DNA from: Actinobacteria bacterium HGW-Actinobacteria-1
GTDB lineage: Bacteria > Actinomycetota > Coriobacteriia > Anaerosomatales > Anaerosomataceae
Reading direction: 5' to 3'
DNA length: 64,000 nt
Assembly (NCBI GenBank): GCA_002841355.1
Contig: PHFB01000010.1
Location: forward strand, 20,712-84,711
Under the pieces are notes generated by a model. That model did no database searches, was not told where the DNA came from, and saw only the letters and a program-made list of their open reading frames with translations. The position numbers were made by a program, and so were the translations under genes. This document shows positions 1-9,968 of this stretch, one piece after another (within the stretch, counting starts at the first letter, position 1; every line of letters begins with the position of its first letter).

Positions 1-746
1 ACATCGCGGCTGAGATTGAGCGCCTCGGCGCCACCGACGCGTTCATCCTTGGAAGCACGAGTGCGGTCTCGAACGCCGTGAAAGCCGAGGTCGAGGCCGT
101 CATCGGCGGGCCGGCGACACGCCTTGGGGGCGCGAATCGCTACGAGACCGCGAACCTGATCGCGGAAGAGACCGTCGACATGCTCGGCGGAGACTGGGAT
201 GGCACGGCGTTCGTAGCGACCGGGAACAACTTCCCTGATGCGCTGGCGGCCTCGCCGCTCTCGTCGTTCACCGGGTATCCGATCTTCCTTGCGAACGCCG
301 ACGGCATCAGCGACGAGACGCAAGCGGTCATGGACGACCTCGGCGTCGCGGATGTCTACCTCCTCGGTAGCCCGGGAGTCCTTCCGGCAGCTGCCGAGGC
401 CCAGGTGAAGACCGCAGGTGCGATCAAGGTGACCCGCATCGCCGGTGACACGCGGTACGAGACCGCGGTCGGCGCTGCCACCTTCGGCGTCGAAGAGCTC
501 GGAATGTCGTGGTCGCAGCTTGCGATCGCCACAGGTGAGAACTACCCGGATGCACTCTCAGCCGGTCCCGCGCAGGGGCTGAAGGGGAGCGTCATGCTGC
601 TTACCACGCCACTCACGCTGCACGGCGCGACGGCTGCCGCAATCGAAGCGAACCAAGCCGCGATCTGGCAGGTGGACTGGGTCGGCAGCACGGCGGCCAT
701 TAGCCAGGCTGTTCGCGACGCCGTCGAGGCCATCTTCGCCCTGTAG
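1..746 (+). CDS. Cell-wall-binding repeat 2 surface protein, C-terminal part (5' end outside window)
   Basis: The reading frame is open from base 3 to the TAG at 744-746, so the gene begins before the window and 247 residues are visible. They contain cell-wall-binding repeat 2 (CWB2) units with the usual signatures: RLGGANRYETA followed by VATGNNFPDALAAS, then RIAGDTRYETA followed by IATGENYPDALSAG. CWB2 modules non-covalently anchor surface proteins to the Gram-positive wall. The enzymatic or adhesive part, if there is one, would lie in the missing N-terminus. An intrinsic terminator follows 25 bases after the stop. A GTG at 78 could be taken as a start but would cut a repeat in half, so it is not used. 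Confidence 0.85.
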   Translation, partial: IAAEIERLGATDAFILGSTSAVSNAVKAEVEAVIGGPATRLGGANRYETANLIAEETVDMLGGDWDGTAFVATGNNFPDALAASPLSSFTGYPIFLANADGISDETQAVMDDLGVADVYLLGSPGVLPAAAEAQVKTAGAIKVTRIAGDTRYETAVGAATFGVEELGMSWSQLAIATGENYPDALSAGPAQGLKGSVMLLTTPLTLHGATAAAIEANQAAIWQVDWVGSTAAISQAVRDAVEAIFAL

Positions 747-771
747 GCGCTCAAGCACCACGAAGTACGGA

Positions 772-800
772 GGGGCTCCGCTTCGGCGGGGCCCCTTCTT
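772..800 (+). terminator. Intrinsic terminator after the CWB2 gene
   Basis: GGGGCTCCGC (772-781), TTCG loop, GCGGGGCCCC (786-795), then TTCTT. The stem is 10 bp with one G-U pair and a stable tetraloop. Confidence 0.8.
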
Positions 801-825
801 CGTGCGTCACAAACTCGTGTGACAT

Positions 826-839
826 CGAACGTGCGTTCG
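826..839 (+). promoter_or_regulatory. LexA/SOS box in front of uvrA-uvrC
   Basis: CGAACGTGCGTTCG is a perfect 14-bp palindrome and matches the Gram-positive LexA (DinR) box core GAAC-N4-GTTC. It lies where the -35 region of the likely uvrA promoter should be, with a TAGAAT -10 box at 854-859. LexA binding here would block uvrA-uvrC until SOS induction. Confidence 0.8.
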
Positions 840-912
840 CTTCCTCGCGGGGGTAGAATAGAACATTGCAGGAATTACCCTCTCGGCCCGCACAGGAAGG
901 TTCACTCTCACA

Positions 913-3771
913 ATGTCTCTCGACCGCATCTCCATCCGTGGCGCGCGCGAACACAACCTCAAAGGTTTTGACCTTGAGCTTCCACGTGACCGCCTCGTCG
1001 TCATAACCGGGCTCTCCGGCTCCGGTAAGTCCTCGCTCGCCTTCGACACCATCTACGCGGAGGGGCAGCGCCGCTACGTCGAGTCCCTCTCGGCATATGC
1101 GCGGCAGTTCCTCGGGCAGATGGACAAGCCTGATGTCGATCACATCGAAGGGCTCTCGCCGGCAGTCTCCATCGACCAGAAGACGACGTCGCGCAACCCG
1201 CGCTCCACGGTGGGTACCGTCACCGAGATCTACGACTACCTCCGGCTCCTGTTCGCACGCATCGGCGTACCGCACTGTCCGATCTGCGGCAAGCGCATTG
1301 AGAAGCAGAGCGCCGAGCAGATCGTCGACGCGATCCTTGCGCTGGGCGAGGGAACCAAGTTCCAGGTGCTCGCGCCGGTCGTGAAGGGCCGCAAGGGCGA
1401 GTTCGGGAAGCTCTTCGAGGAGCTTCGCGCCGAGGGGTTCACGCGCGTTCGCGTAGACACCGAGGTCCGCACGCTTGATGAAGAGATCAAGCTCGACAAG
1501 AAGTTCAAGCACACGATCGAGGTCGTGGTGGACCGACTCGTCCTCAAGGAAGGCGTGCGGACCCGCCTTGCCGAGAGCGTCGACATGGCGCTCAAGCTCG
1601 CAACGGGCACGCTCACGGTCGCGGTCACCGACGGCGAGGAACTCGTGTTCTCGCAGGCGCTCGCGTGTCCCGATCACGGCGTCTCGATGGATGAGCTCGC
1701 CCCGCGCGACTTCTCATTCAACGCGCCGTACGGTGCGTGTCCCGAGTGCGCCGGTCTCGGCAGCCGGCTCGAAGCCGATCCCGAGCTCGTGGTGCCGGAT
1801 CCCGACAGGACGCTTGCCGAGGGCGCGATCAAGCCGTTCTCGGGCAACCTGAACTACTATCCGCAGCTTGTTGAAGCGGCGGCGAAGCACCTCGGCGCGG
1901 ATATCGACACGCCATGGAAGGAACTGCCCAAGAAGGTGCAGGACGCGCTCCTGAACGGCCTGGGTGACGAGCGCATTCGGATCGACTACATCACGCGCGA
2001 CGGTCGCGAGACGTACTGGTACACCAAGTACGAGGGCGCGCTGCACTCGGTCATGCGCCGGTACGACGAATCGGAATCCGAGCAGGTCAAGGACAAGCTT
2101 CAGGAGTACATGGCGCTCATCCCGTGCAAGAGTTGTCACGGTGCACGTCTCAAGCCGGAGATCCTCGCGGTCACCATCGGCGGCAAGAACATCCACGATG
2201 TCACGGAGCTGTCTGCTCAGGACTCGCTCACGTACTTCGAGGGTCTCGACCTCACCGATCGCGAGCGCCAGATCGGCGACCGTGTCATCAAGGAGATCCT
2301 CGAGCGCCTGCGATTCCTGGTGGACGTCGGACTCGACTACCTCACGCTCGGGCGCACTGCTGCCACGCTCTCCGGTGGCGAGGCACAACGCATACGACTC
2401 GCCACGCAGATCGGGAGCGGCCTCATGGGCGTGCTCTACATCCTCGACGAGCCGTCCATCGGCCTTCATCAACGCGACAACGCGCGCCTGATCGGCACGA
2501 TGGAGCGTCTGCGCGAACTGGGCAACACCGTGATCGTGGTCGAGCACGACGAGGAGACCATCCGCGCAGCGGACCACGTCGTCGACATGGGCCCGGGAGC
2601 GGGGGAGCACGGTGGCGAGATCGTCTGCCAGGGAACACCCGAGGACATCCTCGCGTGCGAGGACTCGCTCACGGGCGCGTACCTCTCGGGCAGGAAGAGC
2701 ATTCCGGTGCCCGAGACACGCCGTCCCGCCGAGCGGGGCAGCGTGAAGATACTGGGCGCCGCCGAGCACAACCTCAAGGGTATCGACGTCGAGATCCCGC
2801 TGGGCAATCTCGTGTTGGTCACCGGCGTGAGCGGATCGGGCAAGAGCTCGCTTGTTGCCGACACGCTCGGCCCGGCGCTCAGCAACGCCGTGTACCGCAC
2901 GCGGCACCGTACCGGGAAGCACGGCAAGATCGAGGGACTCGGTGCCATCGACAAGGTCATCGCCATCGACCAGTCGCCGATCGGTCGCACACCGCGCTCG
3001 AACCCGGCGACGTACACCGGACTCTGGGACGACGTGCGGTCGCTCTTCGCGTCAACGCCCGAGGCGAAGGCTCGCGGCTACGCGCCGGGCCGCTTCTCCT
3101 TCAACGTGCATGGCGGTCGCTGCGAGTCGTGCAAGGGCGATGGCCAGATCAAGATCGAGATGCACTTCCTGCCGGACATCTACGTGCCGTGTGAGGTGTG
3201 CAAGGGCAACCGGTACAACCGAGAGACCCTGCAGGTCACGTACCGAGGCAAGAACGTGAGCGAGATCCTCTCGATGTCCGTGGAGGAGGCGCTCAGCTTC
3301 TTCGAGAACATCCCGCCGATTCGGCGCAAGCTGCAGACGCTCTTCGATGTGGGTCTCGGCTATGTGAAACTCGGTCAGCCGGCGACTACGCTCTCCGGCG
3401 GTGAGGCGCAGCGCGTGAAGCTCGCCAGCGAGCTGCAGCGCCGGAGCACGGGACGCACCTTCTACATCCTCGACGAGCCGACGACCGGCCTGCACTTCGA
3501 CGACGTGCGCCAGCTTCTGGCGGTGCTGCAGCGTCTCGTCGACGCGGGCAACACGGTCCTTGTCATCGAGCATAACCTGGACGTCATCAAGAACGCCGAC
3601 CACATCATCGACCTCGGACCCGAGGGCGGCGACCGTGGCGGCGAGATCATCGTCACCGGCACGCCAGAGCAGGTGGCCGCCGAGCCCCGCTCGCATACAG
3701 GCAGGTTCCTGAAGCCGGTGCTCGAAGGACGCGGCGCCACCGTGCAGCCGGAGGTCGGGCAACAGCCATGA
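913..3771 (+). CDS. uvrA: UvrABC excinuclease subunit A
   Basis: Damage-recognition ATPase of nucleotide excision repair; the UvrA dimer scans DNA and loads UvrB. At 952 residues it has the usual family length. Two ABC ATPase halves are visible: P-loops GLSGSGKSS near residue 33 and GVSGSGKSS near residue 640, each followed later by LSGGEAQR and an [10 protein letters not shown] or [11 protein letters not shown]alker B. Zinc-binding clusters include [15 protein letters not shown] and CESCKG/CEVCKG. The ATG at 913 has AGGAAGG upstream. The gene overlaps uvrC by 4 bases (ATGA), so the two are translationally coupled. A LexA box lies about 75 bases upstream, consistent with SOS control. uvrB is not in the window. 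Confidence 0.98.
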   Translation: MSLDRISIRGAREHNLKGFDLELPRDRLVVITGLSGSGKSSLAFDTIYAEGQRRYVESLSAYARQFLGQMDKPDVDHIEGLSPAVSIDQKTTSRNPRSTVGTVTEIYDYLRLLFARIGVPHCPICGKRIEKQSAEQIVDAILALGEGTKFQVLAPVVKGRKGEFGKLFEELRAEGFTRVRVDTEVRTLDEEIKLDKKFKHTIEVVVDRLVLKEGVRTRLAESVDMALKLATGTLTVAVTDGEELVFSQALACPDHGVSMDELAPRDFSFNAPYGACPECAGLGSRLEADPELVVPDPDRTLAEGAIKPFSGNLNYYPQLVEAAAKHLGADIDTPWKELPKKVQDALLNGLGDERIRIDYITRDGRETYWYTKYEGALHSVMRRYDESESEQVKDKLQEYMALIPCKSCHGARLKPEILAVTIGGKNIHDVTELSAQDSLTYFEGLDLTDRERQIGDRVIKEILERLRFLVDVGLDYLTLGRTAATLSGGEAQRIRLATQIGSGLMGVLYILDEPSIGLHQRDNARLIGTMERLRELGNTVIVVEHDEETIRAADHVVDMGPGAGEHGGEIVCQGTPEDILACEDSLTGAYLSGRKSIPVPETRRPAERGSVKILGAAEHNLKGIDVEIPLGNLVLVTGVSGSGKSSLVADTLGPALSNAVYRTRHRTGKHGKIEGLGAIDKVIAIDQSPIGRTPRSNPATYTGLWDDVRSLFASTPEAKARGYAPGRFSFNVHGGRCESCKGDGQIKIEMHFLPDIYVPCEVCKGNRYNRETLQVTYRGKNVSEILSMSVEEALSFFENIPPIRRKLQTLFDVGLGYVKLGQPATTLSGGEAQRVKLASELQRRSTGRTFYILDEPTTGLHFDDVRQLLAVLQRLVDAGNTVLVIEHNLDVIKNADHIIDLGPEGGDRGGEIIVTGTPEQVAAEPRSHTGRFLKPVLEGRGATVQPEVGQQP

Positions 3772-5642
3772 CGCTCGACGCCTCAGGCGCTTCGCTTCCC
3801 GGGGTTCCAGACAGCCCCGGCGTCTACCTGTGGAAAGGCGCCGGTGGCGAGGTGCTCTACGTCGGCAAGGCGAAGTCGCTTCGCAAGCGCATGCGACAGT
3901 ATGTGAGCGGGCACGACGACCGCGAGAAGATCCCGATGATGATGGAGCATGTCGCGAGCTACGACTACGTCGTCACCGACAACGAGGTCGAGTCGCTCAT
4001 CCTTGAGGCGAATCTCATCAAGCAGTTCGATCCGCCGTTCAACGTGGACTACCGCGACGGTAAGACGTACCCGTACATCGCACTTACGACGGGTGACCCG
4101 TTCCCGGCGATCAAGTACACGCGCGAGCGGCATCGCCCGGGCACGCGGTACTTCGGCCCGTATACCGATGCCCGCGGTGCGCGCGAGACGATTGAAGTGG
4201 TTCGCCGCGTGTACCCGATCTGCCGGGCTACGTGCGTCGAGTGGAAGCGTCTCACCGCGAAGGGTGGCGAGCCCACCGGCAAGCCGTGCTTCGACTATCA
4301 CGTGGGCAAAGGACCGGGACCGTGCGTGGGCGCCATCACACCCGAGGAGTACGCCGAGCGGGTCAACGACGTCTCGGCGTTCCTTGAGGGACGACGCGGC
4401 GGCATAGCGAGCGACCTCGAGCGTGCGATGCGCGCAGCGTCGGCCGACCTCGACTACGAACGCGCTGCCCGGCTCCGCAACTCGCTCGACGCGGTTCGAA
4501 GCGTTCTCGAGAAGCAGAAGGTCGTCTCGGACCGGCCGCTCGACATGGACGTCATCGGCGTGGAGCGCGAGGAGACCATCGCCGGCGTGCACGTCTTCCT
4601 GGTGCGCGAGGGGCGCGTGCTCGCGGGCAACGAGTTCGTGCTCGACAAGGGGCTCGACGTGCCGGAGTCCGAGCTCATCGAAGGCTTCCTGTTGCGCTAC
4701 TACGGCGAGACGTCGTATGTCCCGAAGGAGATCATCGTCCCGATGCTGCCCGAGGAGCCCGAGGTGGCCGAGGAGTGGCTGTCGCGTCTTCGCGGCACGC
4801 GGGCCCGACTGTCGGTGCCGCAGCGCGGCGAGAAGCGGGCGCTCTCCGAGCTCGCATGCACGAACGCCCGGCACACGCTGGCGCGCTACAAGCACCGCAC
4901 GCGCTACGACGAGGAGCGCCTGAACCGCGCGCTGCTCGAACTTGAGAGCGCGCTTGCGCTGCCGGCGCCGCCGCTCAGGATCGAGTGCTACGACATTTCC
5001 ACCTTGCACGGGCGCTTCTCGGTGGGGTCGATGGTCGTGTTCTCGGGAGGACGCGCCGACAGGGCATCGTACCGCCGCTTCAAAGTGCGGCTCGACTCGG
5101 CCGAGGCGAACGACTTCGCGATGATGCAAGAGGTGCTGTCGCGGCGCTTCGCTCGGGACGCTGCGGGGGACTCGCGCTTCGGGTCTCGGCCCGACCTTAT
5201 CGTCATCGACGGCGGAAAGCCGCAGCTCACGGCTGCCACCGCGGTTGCCGCCGAGCTTGGCATCACCGTGCCGATCGTGTCGCTCGCGAAGCGCGAGGAG
5301 GAGCTCTACGTGCCCGAGTGGGAGGAGCCGGTAACCCTACCGGCGGGCTCGTCGTCGCTCTATCTCGTGAAGCGGCTGCGGGACGAGGCACACCGTTTCG
5401 CGATCGAGTACCACCGCACGATCCGCGACAAGGCGATGACCGTCTCGGCGCTCGACGATATCCCGGGCGTCGGCCCCAAGCGGCGCAAAGCGCTCATCAA
5501 GGCGTTCGGCTCGGTGCGCAAGCTTCGCTCGGCCACGGCCGAGGAGATCGCAGCGGTTCCGGGCATTCCCGCTGAACTCGCGCGCGACATCGTCCGCTTT
5601 GTGTCACCATTGGCCGAGGAGGACGCCTCGGCGTCCGAGTGA
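3768..5642 (+). CDS. uvrC: UvrABC excinuclease subunit C
   Basis: Nuclease that makes both incisions around a lesion in the UvrB-DNA complex. The 624 residues show the full layout: an N-terminal GIY-YIG domain ([23 protein letters not shown]) for the 3' cut, a UVR motif near residues 205-240 ([16 protein letters not shown]) that contacts UvrB, the RNase H-like domain beginning near 405 ([11 protein letters not shown]) for the 5' cut, and a C-terminal helix-hairpin-helix ([13 protein letters not shown]) for DNA binding. The start codon overlaps the uvrA stop as ATGA. The four key regions look intact. Confidence 0.98.
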   Translation: MTLDASGASLPGVPDSPGVYLWKGAGGEVLYVGKAKSLRKRMRQYVSGHDDREKIPMMMEHVASYDYVVTDNEVESLILEANLIKQFDPPFNVDYRDGKTYPYIALTTGDPFPAIKYTRERHRPGTRYFGPYTDARGARETIEVVRRVYPICRATCVEWKRLTAKGGEPTGKPCFDYHVGKGPGPCVGAITPEEYAERVNDVSAFLEGRRGGIASDLERAMRAASADLDYERAARLRNSLDAVRSVLEKQKVVSDRPLDMDVIGVEREETIAGVHVFLVREGRVLAGNEFVLDKGLDVPESELIEGFLLRYYGETSYVPKEIIVPMLPEEPEVAEEWLSRLRGTRARLSVPQRGEKRALSELACTNARHTLARYKHRTRYDEERLNRALLELESALALPAPPLRIECYDISTLHGRFSVGSMVVFSGGRADRASYRRFKVRLDSAEANDFAMMQEVLSRRFARDAAGDSRFGSRPDLIVIDGGKPQLTAATAVAAELGITVPIVSLAKREEELYVPEWEEPVTLPAGSSSLYLVKRLRDEAHRFAIEYHRTIRDKAMTVSALDDIPGVGPKRRKALIKAFGSVRKLRSATAEEIAAVPGIPAELARDIVRFVSPLAEEDASASE

Positions 5643-5664
5643 CGCGTGCGACCTGGGGGAGCGG

Positions 5665-8631
5665 ATGTACGAGCGGGAATGGTCTGAGCTCGGGAAGGTG
5701 GACTTCTTCCTTGAGCACCTTGCACGCGCGGTCGAGCGAGGGGAAGTCCCGCGTTCGTCATACGACTCAATCGCACCGCGCTATCTTGAGCGCCGAGCCG
5801 ACCTTGCAGCGGTACTGGAGCGAGGAGCGGCGCGGGCGCCAGTTGCGAGTGCTCCTGCGGGCGCGCCGGACGTGACCGTTTCCACGCAGGTGCTGCCAGT
5901 GGCGCCGACACCGGTCGAGAGACCATCAGTCTCGGGTATGCCGATTCCGGGTGTGCCTGTTCCCGTGGCGCCCTCGCGAACTCCTCTCAGCTGGACGACT
6001 GTCCTCATCGCCACTGGTGCCTTGCTTGTCATCGTGGCGGCCGCGGTCTTTGCTATCGCCGCCTGGCAGCTGGTGAGTCCGGTACTTCGCTTCTTGTTCC
6101 TCGGCGCACTCACCTTCGGCTTCTACGTGGCGGGCGAGCGCGTACGCTCCAAGCTGGATCTGTCGACCGGCGGAGTCGCGCTTACTGTCGTCGGTTCAGC
6201 GATGCTGCTCTTTGACGGCTGGATTCTGATCGACGGCTACCAGCTCACCGGGCCGTTGCCGTTTGCCGGTTGGTTCCTGTTGTGCTCGGTCGTTTACTGG
6301 CTCACCGAGCTACGGCTGCGGAGCAGATTCTTCGGTATCACCGGTGCTGCAGCCCAGATCGCGTGGTGGTGGCTACTCGGCGAGGGTCTCGGATGGGCGG
6401 TCGAGCCGCGCCTCGCGGCGATCTCGGTCGTGCTTGCGATATGGGCGATCGTTGCTCGAGGCGTGGACGAAGATTCGCCGTTTGCTTCGCTCGCAGGCAT
6501 GTTGCGTCTGGCAGCGCCGATCGGCGCGGTGGCTATCGTGTGGGCCTTTATGGCGCAGTTCGGTGGCGGCGACGCGACCGCATTCGTTTCGGCGACCCTC
6601 GTGGGAATCTCGGTCTCGGTGATCGTTGATGCGCTCGATTTGCCGGGGGTCAGTGGCGCTTTCGGCTATCTGCCCTTGATGCTGCTCGCCGGCGGCCACG
6701 TCCCGAGCGAGTGGTGGCAGGTCGTGCTGTTCGGCGGGCTTGGCGTGACGCATATCGGAATCGAGCTCCGTCGCGGTCGCGGCGCCTATGGAGTCCTTGG
6801 ATTGCTGTGGACCGCAATCGCGCTGTTCGCGCTCGGTGGCGCACTCGATCTCAGCGATCGAATGCTCGTCGCGCTCTTCATCGCCCTCGCGTTGGTCTGG
6901 TCCGGAATCGCATTCAGCATGCGACGCATGAAGATCGCCGAGGAGTACCGCGCCGAGCGGGTGCGCGTCATGGCGCTCACGTTCGAGTTCGGCGGTTGGA
7001 CGCTTCTGGCAGGCGCGTCTATCGCGACGTTGTTCGTGACGCGTGCGTTCCCGGTAGTCGGTCTTGCGGCGACCCTCTCGGACGCTGTTCTCGTATTGTT
7101 TGCGGCTGCTGCCATTCTCGGCGCGTCGGTACTGCATCGCCGACCTGCCGTAGTGGGCGCGATGATTGTCTCGCTCTACGGCTTGTGGATTCTTCTCGAT
7201 GTTGCGGCACCAGCACTTCGTGCGCCGCTGCGGGCTATCTGGCTGATCGTTGCGACCGGAGCGTGGTACCTCGCCGCGAATGTACTCGAGCGGGTGACCG
7301 GCGCCGAGCGCGCTCTCACACGGATGGCTGCTCGGTTGTCCGTCGCGCTGCTGTTCATGACGGCGGTCTTACTGGACGCATGGTACGTCGGGCTTCCAAC
7401 CTGGCAGAGCGCTGCGCTTCTTGGTGCGCTCGCCATGTGGTTCCTGGCTGACGGTCTGCTCGATCGTACGGCCGTCTACTTCGGGGTGGCAGGAGCGGCA
7501 GCGGTTGCCGCCATCGCGATGTGGGGTGGTTGGCACGCGGACGGCGGCTTCGCCGCGATGGTCGGTTCGCTTGCTGCGCTCGGCATCGCCGCAGTAGGTT
7601 TGCTCGTACGCCGCGTTCGCGGCCTGGCGGTTTGGGCGCCCTGGGCAGCCGTCGCCGTCGCAGTCGTCGTCGCTCCCGTCGCGTGGTCAGACGCCGGTGC
7701 GCTTGCGTTCGGCCTGGCCGCGTGTGCAGCAGCAGCGTCTGTCGCAGCCTTCTCGAGCGGTTGGATCGAAGGCGTGCTCATCGCGGGTGTGCTGGCCGCG
7801 TCGGCGATGCTCGCCGCGCTTGCGAACGCCAACGTCACCGCCTGGTCGACCACCGGCGCCATGATTGCTCTTGCGGCGGTGATGCTCCTGCCATCGTTCG
7901 TCCTGGACACCGATGAGAAGTCGGTCGTCGGCAGGACGGTGCGCGCGCTCTGTGCTGCAGGTGCGATCAGTATCGTCATGCTGGTAGCCGTGGGAATCGG
8001 TGCTCGCGATTTGTGGTATGACGTCCCGGCGTGGATGGCGCTCGACAGGAATGCTCTCGCTGTCTCGGTTGCCACGCTCGGTGCATATGTACTCGGCGCA
8101 TCGGTCGCGCACGATCTTGAGAACGGGCTCTTCGTTGGCGTGTTCTTCCTGCTCAGCGCGTACTGGCTGAAGCTTGGGGATCTCGACCGGCCGCCGATCG
8201 AGTACTTCACGGTGCCTGCAAGCGTGTACGTCGCCTGGTGCGGCTATCGTTGGGCGCGACTGCATCCTTCTCGGCCGTTCCCGGTACTCTGCGATGTCGG
8301 TGCCGCCGCACTGTTGCTCATGCCTTCGGCGTACGCGCTGAACGCCATAGGGATTAGCGCTGCACTCGCGTGGCAGCACACGCTATGGGGAATCGGCCTG
8401 GCAATCGCGGGTATCGCACTTGGCGTTGTCCTGCGGGTACGCGTCTACTTCCTCGGAAGCGTGTTCGCGCTCATCTACATTGCTTTCGTCCGTACCTGGA
8501 CATACCTGGTGGAGTACTGGTGGGTCGTGCTGGGAGTGGTCGGCATCGGAATGATCATCGTTGCGCTTGCACGTGAACTCCGGCGACAGATGGTCACCGG
8601 TGTGCGGGATGTACTGGAAGGCTGGCGGTAA
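5665..8631 (+). CDS. Large multi-pass membrane protein of unknown function
   Basis: The protein has 988 residues. The first 60 or so are soluble and charged (EREWSELGKVDFFLEHLARA, then YLERRADLAAVLER). A proline-rich linker follows, and from about residue 110 the rest is a nearly continuous series of hydrophobic segments, probably more than 25 membrane spans, with few charged loops. The overall style resembles DUF2157-like membrane proteins, but I cannot assign a family with confidence. The ATG at 5665 is preferred over an in-frame ATG at 5599 because it has a GGGGGAG ribosome site 5-6 bases upstream and does not overlap uvrC. The neighbours are functionally unrelated. Confidence 0.75.
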   Translation: MYEREWSELGKVDFFLEHLARAVERGEVPRSSYDSIAPRYLERRADLAAVLERGAARAPVASAPAGAPDVTVSTQVLPVAPTPVERPSVSGMPIPGVPVPVAPSRTPLSWTTVLIATGALLVIVAAAVFAIAAWQLVSPVLRFLFLGALTFGFYVAGERVRSKLDLSTGGVALTVVGSAMLLFDGWILIDGYQLTGPLPFAGWFLLCSVVYWLTELRLRSRFFGITGAAAQIAWWWLLGEGLGWAVEPRLAAISVVLAIWAIVARGVDEDSPFASLAGMLRLAAPIGAVAIVWAFMAQFGGGDATAFVSATLVGISVSVIVDALDLPGVSGAFGYLPLMLLAGGHVPSEWWQVVLFGGLGVTHIGIELRRGRGAYGVLGLLWTAIALFALGGALDLSDRMLVALFIALALVWSGIAFSMRRMKIAEEYRAERVRVMALTFEFGGWTLLAGASIATLFVTRAFPVVGLAATLSDAVLVLFAAAAILGASVLHRRPAVVGAMIVSLYGLWILLDVAAPALRAPLRAIWLIVATGAWYLAANVLERVTGAERALTRMAARLSVALLFMTAVLLDAWYVGLPTWQSAALLGALAMWFLADGLLDRTAVYFGVAGAAAVAAIAMWGGWHADGGFAAMVGSLAALGIAAVGLLVRRVRGLAVWAPWAAVAVAVVVAPVAWSDAGALAFGLAACAAAASVAAFSSGWIEGVLIAGVLAASAMLAALANANVTAWSTTGAMIALAAVMLLPSFVLDTDEKSVVGRTVRALCAAGAISIVMLVAVGIGARDLWYDVPAWMALDRNALAVSVATLGAYVLGASVAHDLENGLFVGVFFLLSAYWLKLGDLDRPPIEYFTVPASVYVAWCGYRWARLHPSRPFPVLCDVGAAALLLMPSAYALNAIGISAALAWQHTLWGIGLAIAGIALGVVLRVRVYFLGSVFALIYIAFVRTWTYLVEYWWVVLGVVGIGMIIVALARELRRQMVTGVRDVLEGWR

Positions 8632-8636
8632 GCTCG

Positions 8637-8646
8637 CTGCTATACT
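8637..8646 (+). promoter_or_regulatory. Extended -10 promoter (TGC-TATACT) before the 8687 gene
   Basis: TGCTATACTTG fits an extended -10 element (TGnTATACT) with the hexamer at 8641-8646, about 40 bases before the ATG at 8687. No good -35 is visible. The same GCTATACT string recurs before several other transcription units here. It could start the 8687-rapZ-yvcK-whiA transcript. Confidence 0.5.
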
Positions 8647-8686
8647 TGAACGAGCCAGCTACCGACTCACCCCCCGGGAGGACGCG

Positions 8687-9049
8687 ATGAAGTTCATCCT
8701 GCGTATGCTTGTATCAGCGGCGGCGCTCTTTGGTGTGGCATACCTCACCGGTGGCGCACTTCTGCAAGTCGACACGTTCTGGCCGGCTGCGGTGATCGCG
8801 GCCGTGGTCCTCGCCGTAGTGAACGCGCTGATCAAACCGATCGTTCACTTCCTGGCGTTTCCGGTGACCGTGCTCAGCCTCGGGCTGTTCTCGCTCGTGA
8901 TCAGCGCGCTCATGCTCTACATCGTTGCCGCCGTGGTGCCCGGTATCGAAACGACTGGCTTCCTCCAGACCGTCGTCGCGAGCATCATCATCTCGATCGT
9001 CAGCTCGATCGGCGGCAAGCTTGTGGATCCGGAGTCCGACCGTGGCTGA
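8687..9049 (+). CDS. Small four-helix membrane protein, phage-holin-4 superfamily
   Basis: The 120 residues form about four membrane helices in the pattern of the PF04020 family: MKFILRMLVSAAALFGVAYL, an AAVIAAVVLAVVNALIKPIV segment, and the conserved LPVTVLSLG-like stretch, here FPVTVLSLGLFSLVI. These chromosomal proteins share only a fold-level name with phage holins and their role is unknown. The ATG at 8687 has GGGAGGA five bases upstream. The next gene starts inside its last codons (8-base overlap), so it is probably co-expressed with rapZ. There are no phage genes nearby. Confidence 0.85.
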   Translation: MKFILRMLVSAAALFGVAYLTGGALLQVDTFWPAAVIAAVVLAVVNALIKPIVHFLAFPVTVLSLGLFSLVISALMLYIVAAVVPGIETTGFLQTVVASIIISIVSSIGGKLVDPESDRG

Positions 9050-9968
9050 TGCCTCAGACATGATCCCTGCCGAGGACGTCACCGTCGATCCTGGGGAGCG
9101 CGAACTCGTCGTCATCACCGGCATGTCGGGCGCGGGGCGCTCGGAGGCGATGCACACCTTCGAGGATCTCGGCTACTTCTGCATCGACAACATCCCGCCG
9201 GCGCTCATCTCGCAGCTCGTGGCGCTCACCGCGCTGCCCGGCAGCCGCATCCGCCACGTCGCGGTCGTGTGCGACGTGCGCGGCGGGTCGTTCTTCTCGG
9301 AACTCTCAGCAGCACTGGCCGCGCTCGATGAGTCCGGCCACCCGCATCGCCTGCTGTTCCTCACGGCCGATGACCGCACCCTGGTGCAGCGCTTCAAGGA
9401 GACGCGGCGCCGGCATCCGCTGGCGGACGACCGCTCGCTGAGCGACGGTATCCGCGCGGAGCGCAAGCTGCTCGAGCCGTTCGAGCGCGTCGCCGACCTC
9501 ATTGTGGATTCAAGTCACCTGCGCCCGCAGGAGCTTCGGGCGCTCATCAGGCAGCGGTTCCTCTCGGGCACCGAGACGGAGTCGCTCACGGTGACGGTCT
9601 CGTCATTCGGTTTCAAGTACGGCGTGCCGATCGATGCGGACATCGTCATCGATGTTCGTTTCCTGCCGAACCCGTACTACATGCCGAAGCTTCGCGAGAA
9701 GACCGGACTCGACAAGCCGGTGCGGGCATTCGTGCTTGGACGTGTCGAGACCGAGGAGTTCCTGCGCCGTTGGTTCGACATGCTCGATGTGCTGCTTCCC
9801 GCATACTCGGCCGAGGGCAAGGCACAACTGCACATAGCGCTCGGATGCACGGGCGGCATGCATCGCAGCGTCGTCCTCGCCGAGCAGACCGCCGAGCACC
9901 TGCGGCGTCACGGTGAACTCGTGAACGTATCGCATCGCGACATCGGCAAAGACAAGGGCCGTTCGTGA
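9042..9968 (+). CDS. rapZ: RNase adapter RapZ / YvcJ family nucleotide-binding protein
   Basis: GTP/ATP-binding protein of the RapZ (YvcJ) family, which in E. coli targets the sRNA GlmZ to RNase E; the role in actinobacteria is less clear. The 308 residues carry the P-loop GMSGAGRS (27-34) followed by FEDLGYFCIDNIPP. The C-terminal domain has FGFKYGVPIDADIVIDVRFL, NPYYMPKLREKTG and LGCTGGMHRS. The Walker A lysine is arginine, as I recall for other actinobacterial members. The GTG at 9042 has GGAG seven bases upstream and overlaps the preceding gene; an ATG at 9060 is an alternative. The stop overlaps yvcK (GTGA). The rapZ-yvcK-whiA order is a classic conserved cluster. Confidence 0.95.
   Translation: MADASDMIPAEDVTVDPGERELVVITGMSGAGRSEAMHTFEDLGYFCIDNIPPALISQLVALTALPGSRIRHVAVVCDVRGGSFFSELSAALAALDESGHPHRLLFLTADDRTLVQRFKETRRRHPLADDRSLSDGIRAERKLLEPFERVADLIVDSSHLRPQELRALIRQRFLSGTETESLTVTVSSFGFKYGVPIDADIVIDVRFLPNPYYMPKLREKTGLDKPVRAFVLGRVETEEFLRRWFDMLDVLLPAYSAEGKAQLHIALGCTGGMHRSVVLAEQTAEHLRRHGELVNVSHRDIGKDKGRS

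Noticed and set aside
78..80. GTG at 78 as the start of the first gene
   Set aside because: The frame is open to the window edge and coding sequence typical of the CWB2 family (FILGSTSAVSNAV) lies before it.
751..1677. Long open frame antisense to uvrA
   Set aside because: Shadow of a high-GC gene; the product is Arg/Asp/Leu-rich with no motif, and uvrA on the plus strand is unmistakable.
8687..9049. Prophage holin
   Set aside because: The protein belongs to a chromosomal membrane family named by similarity only; no other phage genes or attachment sites are near.
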